A stretch of 64,000 bases of DNA from Lachnospiraceae bacterium C1.1 (lineage in GTDB: Bacteria; Bacillota; Clostridia; Lachnospirales; Lachnospiraceae), in contig JAUISW010000001.1 of NCBI GenBank assembly GCA_030434875.1, forward strand, positions 1,933,501-1,997,500. Direction: 5' to 3'. Shown in pieces: positions 61,731-64,000 of the stretch. Made by a program: the position numbers and the translations under genes. How positions within the stretch are numbered: position 1 is the first letter of the stretch; each line of letters begins with the position of its first letter. Under the pieces are notes generated by a model, which did not search any database, was not told the DNA's origin, and worked only from the letters and a program-made list of their open reading frames with translations.

Positions 61731-62093
61731 CTATTGTATATCTATATTCTGGATCATTACCGGTTTTTTATTCTCCGTAAAATAATATGTTATATCCGAA
61801 TAGTCACCATAATAAGCATCGCACATGTCAGCCAGTTTTTTCCCGTCATTACTTTCATCAAAGCTTCCGATATTTTTGTCCATAAAGTTTTCTTTAAGCT
61901 TTCTATATTCTTCCAGACATTCACAATTATTGAGTATCAGGAACTCCTCTGTTCTCCTGTAAGGATGCCATATCAGTCCTATCTGGTCTTTATTTTCCTG
62001 GAAGATTTCAAAATTTTTTTTAACTTTGGCAACCGCCTTGGCAGGATTGCTTAAAAAAGGCATTAGATCAGTATAATATAAAATAGTTTTCAT
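61731..62093 (-). CDS. free-standing copy of the LicD-associated C-terminal module
   Basis: A 120-residue protein equal to the module found at the ends of the large LicD proteins: ILYYTDLMPFLSN, LIWHPYRRTEEFLIL, CDAYYGDYSDITYYFTENKKPVMIQN. The D-x-YYGD-S and KPVMIQN parts resemble the nucleotide-binding end of TagF-type glycerophosphotransferases. It has no LicD domain of its own and lies 7 bp before the next licD gene, so it may work with that chain, whose own C-terminal copy is degenerate. Alternatively it is what remains of a larger gene. Confidence 0.7.
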   Translation of the reverse strand: MKTILYYTDLMPFLSNPAKAVAKVKKNFEIFQENKDQIGLIWHPYRRTEEFLILNNCECLEEYRKLKENFMDKNIGSFDESNDGKKLADMCDAYYGDYSDITYYFTENKKPVMIQNIDIQ

Positions 62094-62160
62094 TTATAAA
62101 CACCTTTCCATATATCTTCTGTTACTGCCCAAACGCAATGTATTTATACTCGTTATAAAT

Positions 62161-62202
62161 GTTATACCGTTAACGGAATTTAATTCCGTTAACGAGTATA
62201 AC
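62161..62202. repeat. long intergenic hairpin
   Basis: GTTATAC...GTTAACGGAAT pairs with ATTCCGTTAAC...GTATAAC, an almost perfect stem of about 19 bp with a 3-nt loop, between two minus-strand genes. No T-run follows, so it is not a standard terminator; it could be a transcript-processing or stability element. Confidence 0.6.
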
Positions 62203-62223
62203 AAAATGCATTACCTGCTTTTT

Positions 62224-64000
62224 CTATACAATATCAATATTCTGGAGCATCACCGGCTTTCCTGCTTCAAGTGCAGACATCATCAGATAGGAGGCATCTC
62301 CATATACAGCATCTGCCGTTTTGATTATCTTAGACGCATCATCATCCTCAATAATTCTTCCCCATCCTTCCTTAACAAATTCACTCCTTAACTGCTCATA
62401 TTCATGAATAAGTTCCGGTGCATATGCATCCCTTATATCACCTTTTATCGCGCATGGATGCCATAGAAGTTCTATTTTTTCCCGGTTTTCCTTAAATATA
62501 TTGAGAACCTTTCTGATTTTTTCTACTGCCGGTCTGCCATATTCAAATAAAACGCTTTCTGACGTTAAATAAATTACTGTTTTTTTCTTATCTATAACTT
62601 CCGGTTTTAGTATTTCTGTCTTTTCCACAACATTTTTTTCTGTAGCTCTGTCATCGTTATCTGTAAGGCTGACTCTATACAGTTCTGCAATCTCATTTAC
62701 AGGATTTTCATAATTCTGTATGACCACTTCCTTGCCGGATTCCCTGAATTTTTCCGCCAGTTCTCCCTCATCACCGAAGTAGATATCCGCAAATGAGATT
62801 AATTTTTCCACGTCTTCATTTATATAAGCTATATTTCTGTTTTTTGAAATATGCTCTTCTATCATTGAACCATATTCCTTTAGCAGATTTGGAGCAATGA
62901 GATCAAATGCATATTCATTATTGTTAATTATCAGATCCGGTATCCACACGTTATTAAAATCCGAATCCTTCTCTTCAAAAAAATTCAGGATGCTTCTGAT
63001 TTTTCCTGCAGCAGAATCTGCATGAATAAGCATTTCTTTTAATGATGAATGATATATGACATTCTTTTTTTCAGATGCCTTTTCTATATATTTCCCCCTG
63101 AAACCGGATTTTTCCAAATATCTGCTCTGTGCCTCCCTGTACCTTTTCTCATCCAGCTGCTTCCTGAAATAAGGATAATCATGTGCAGCCTTCTCGTGTC
63201 TTGGCATTATATAATCCTCACCGAACCTTGCCTTCAGCACTCTGTCAAATCCAAGCGGCACTTTCATTACATTATTTTCAAACGGTATGCTTAGCGTAAA
63301 CTTAAAATATTCCTTCGGAAATTTCTTATTTCTATCATTAATGTACTCATCATATCTGGTTACAAAATCAGCATTTCCTTCTTCTGTCAGCCTGCATATC
63401 TGATCATAGAGTATCTCCAGCTGATTTCCTATCGGTCTGTCCGAATTAAATATATATCCTGTTTCCTTCTGCAATTCTATCAGCTTTACCGCAAGCTGCT
63501 CATTGGTCTCATTATCAGGTGGATTCATCTCATTTTTTCTGCTTAGCCCGATCGCCTGATCGGTCTTTTTCAGCATCATGATAATGAAATCCTCTTCCTC
63601 TTTATTTCTGGGTATATAGTAATATGGATAAATATCAAGTCCTTTCATAAACGGACATCCGTAATTTTTTTTCAGGAAATCACGTTCAAAGGAAAGATCG
63701 TGGTTAAAAATCAGTCTGGTAAAGTTCATCCTGTACCAGGTTCTCGTATATGGATTTAAGAGCCTGTATTTGTCCGGATATTCTCTTGAAATAATGTCTA
63801 AAAATCTAACATATTCATTTCCGACAATTCCCATATCAACATCATCATCCCAGGGTATAAATCCCCTCTCCCTTACTGCTCCAAGCAGAGTTCCATAAGC
63901 TGCAAAAATACTGATAGAATTTTTGCTGCATATTTCCGTTATATCTGATATCAGATCCAGATGAGCAGCCCAGACACGCTTCATAACCTCATTGATCGTA
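62224..64000 (-). CDS. LicD family protein with two tandem C-terminal modules (5' end outside window)
   Basis: At least 592 residues are visible. The frame is open to the right edge (TINEVMKRVWA), and paralogues have about 20 residues before that point, so the true start lies just outside. The LicD part has [33 protein letters not shown] and CPFMKGLDIYPYY. After about residue 300 the roughly 120-residue module occurs twice: first at about 62700-63070 (VIYHSSLKEMLIH, ADIYFGDEGELAEKF), then at 62227-62583 (VIYLTSESVLFEYG, LLWHPCAIKGDI, ADAVYGDASYLM, GKPVMLQN). It lacks the GT-B N-terminal half seen in the 43- and 59-kb proteins. Confidence 0.86.
   Translation of the reverse strand, partial: TINEVMKRVWAAHLDLISDITEICSKNSISIFAAYGTLLGAVRERGFIPWDDDVDMGIVGNEYVRFLDIISREYPDKYRLLNPYTRTWYRMNFTRLIFNHDLSFERDFLKKNYGCPFMKGLDIYPYYYIPRNKEEEDFIIMMLKKTDQAIGLSRKNEMNPPDNETNEQLAVKLIELQKETGYIFNSDRPIGNQLEILYDQICRLTEEGNADFVTRYDEYINDRNKKFPKEYFKFTLSIPFENNVMKVPLGFDRVLKARFGEDYIMPRHEKAAHDYPYFRKQLDEKRYREAQSRYLEKSGFRGKYIEKASEKKNVIYHSSLKEMLIHADSAAGKIRSILNFFEEKDSDFNNVWIPDLIINNNEYAFDLIAPNLLKEYGSMIEEHISKNRNIAYINEDVEKLISFADIYFGDEGELAEKFRESGKEVVIQNYENPVNEIAELYRVSLTDNDDRATEKNVVEKTEILKPEVIDKKKTVIYLTSESVLFEYGRPAVEKIRKVLNIFKENREKIELLWHPCAIKGDIRDAYAPELIHEYEQLRSEFVKEGWGRIIEDDDASKIIKTADAVYGDASYLMMSALEAGKPVMLQNIDIV

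Overview
The window looks like chromosomal DNA of a motile, low-GC Firmicute, most likely a Lachnospiraceae (Butyrivibrio/Roseburia/Lachnospira-like). This rests on the gene order remA-gmk-rpoZ-rimO-pgsA-pncC, an infC-rpmI-rplT operon, a FliW/CsrA-controlled flagellin, many LicD and CgeB-like proteins, and strong AGGAGG-type ribosome binding sites. No database search was possible; names rest on motifs read by eye.

Region 1 (1-12.8 kb) is mostly housekeeping. It holds the lower-ligand end of cobalamin synthesis (cobT-cobS-cobU-cbiB, minus strand, coupled by ATGA overlaps), a long PRPP synthetase, a YfbR-like HD nucleotidase, and a small zinc-finger protein behind a textbook promoter whose -10 box lies inside a perfect operator palindrome. 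Two tandem 94-bp structured repeats and tRNA-Leu(CAG) follow, then the IF3/L35/L20 operon (infC starting at AUU), pncC, pgsA, rimO, rpoZ, gmk, remA, yicC, and a CAU-anticodon tRNA.

Region 2 (12.9-23.5 kb) is a sugar-uptake locus. A four-gene sensory operon (membrane-anchored binding protein, histidine kinase, NarL-type regulator, second anchored binding protein) sits next to a ribose-type ABC transporter (binding lipoprotein, ATPase, permease). A divergent PfkB kinase and class II aldolase pair lies beyond it. Together these suggest import, phosphorylation and aldol cleavage of one sugar or polyol. Region 3 (23.5-25.8 kb) holds the AmmeMemoRadiSam genes.

Region 4 (25.8-64 kb, running off the right edge) is a large glycan-modification island built around flagellar genes: flagellin, fliD, a putative export chaperone, csrA and fliW. 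It contains seven CgeB-like glycosyltransferases in mixed orientation, GT2 enzymes (one fused to a methyltransferase), a frameshifted GT11 fucosyltransferase, a fucosyltransferase-like protein, a GT8 remnant, a DUF4422 protein, two DUF6492-like proteins, an acetyltransferase fusion and five LicD proteins. Several LicD proteins carry extra C-terminal modules resembling halves of a GT-B/glycerophosphotransferase. One roughly 120-residue module appears five times, once as a free-standing gene. The simplest reading is a flagellin (or surface glycan) decoration system that adds variable, probably phospho-substituted sugars. Flagellin and fliD each have a sigma-D type promoter and a leader hairpin displaying GGA, which fits FliW-CsrA control. 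A licD gene lies 16 bp downstream of csrA in the same operon.
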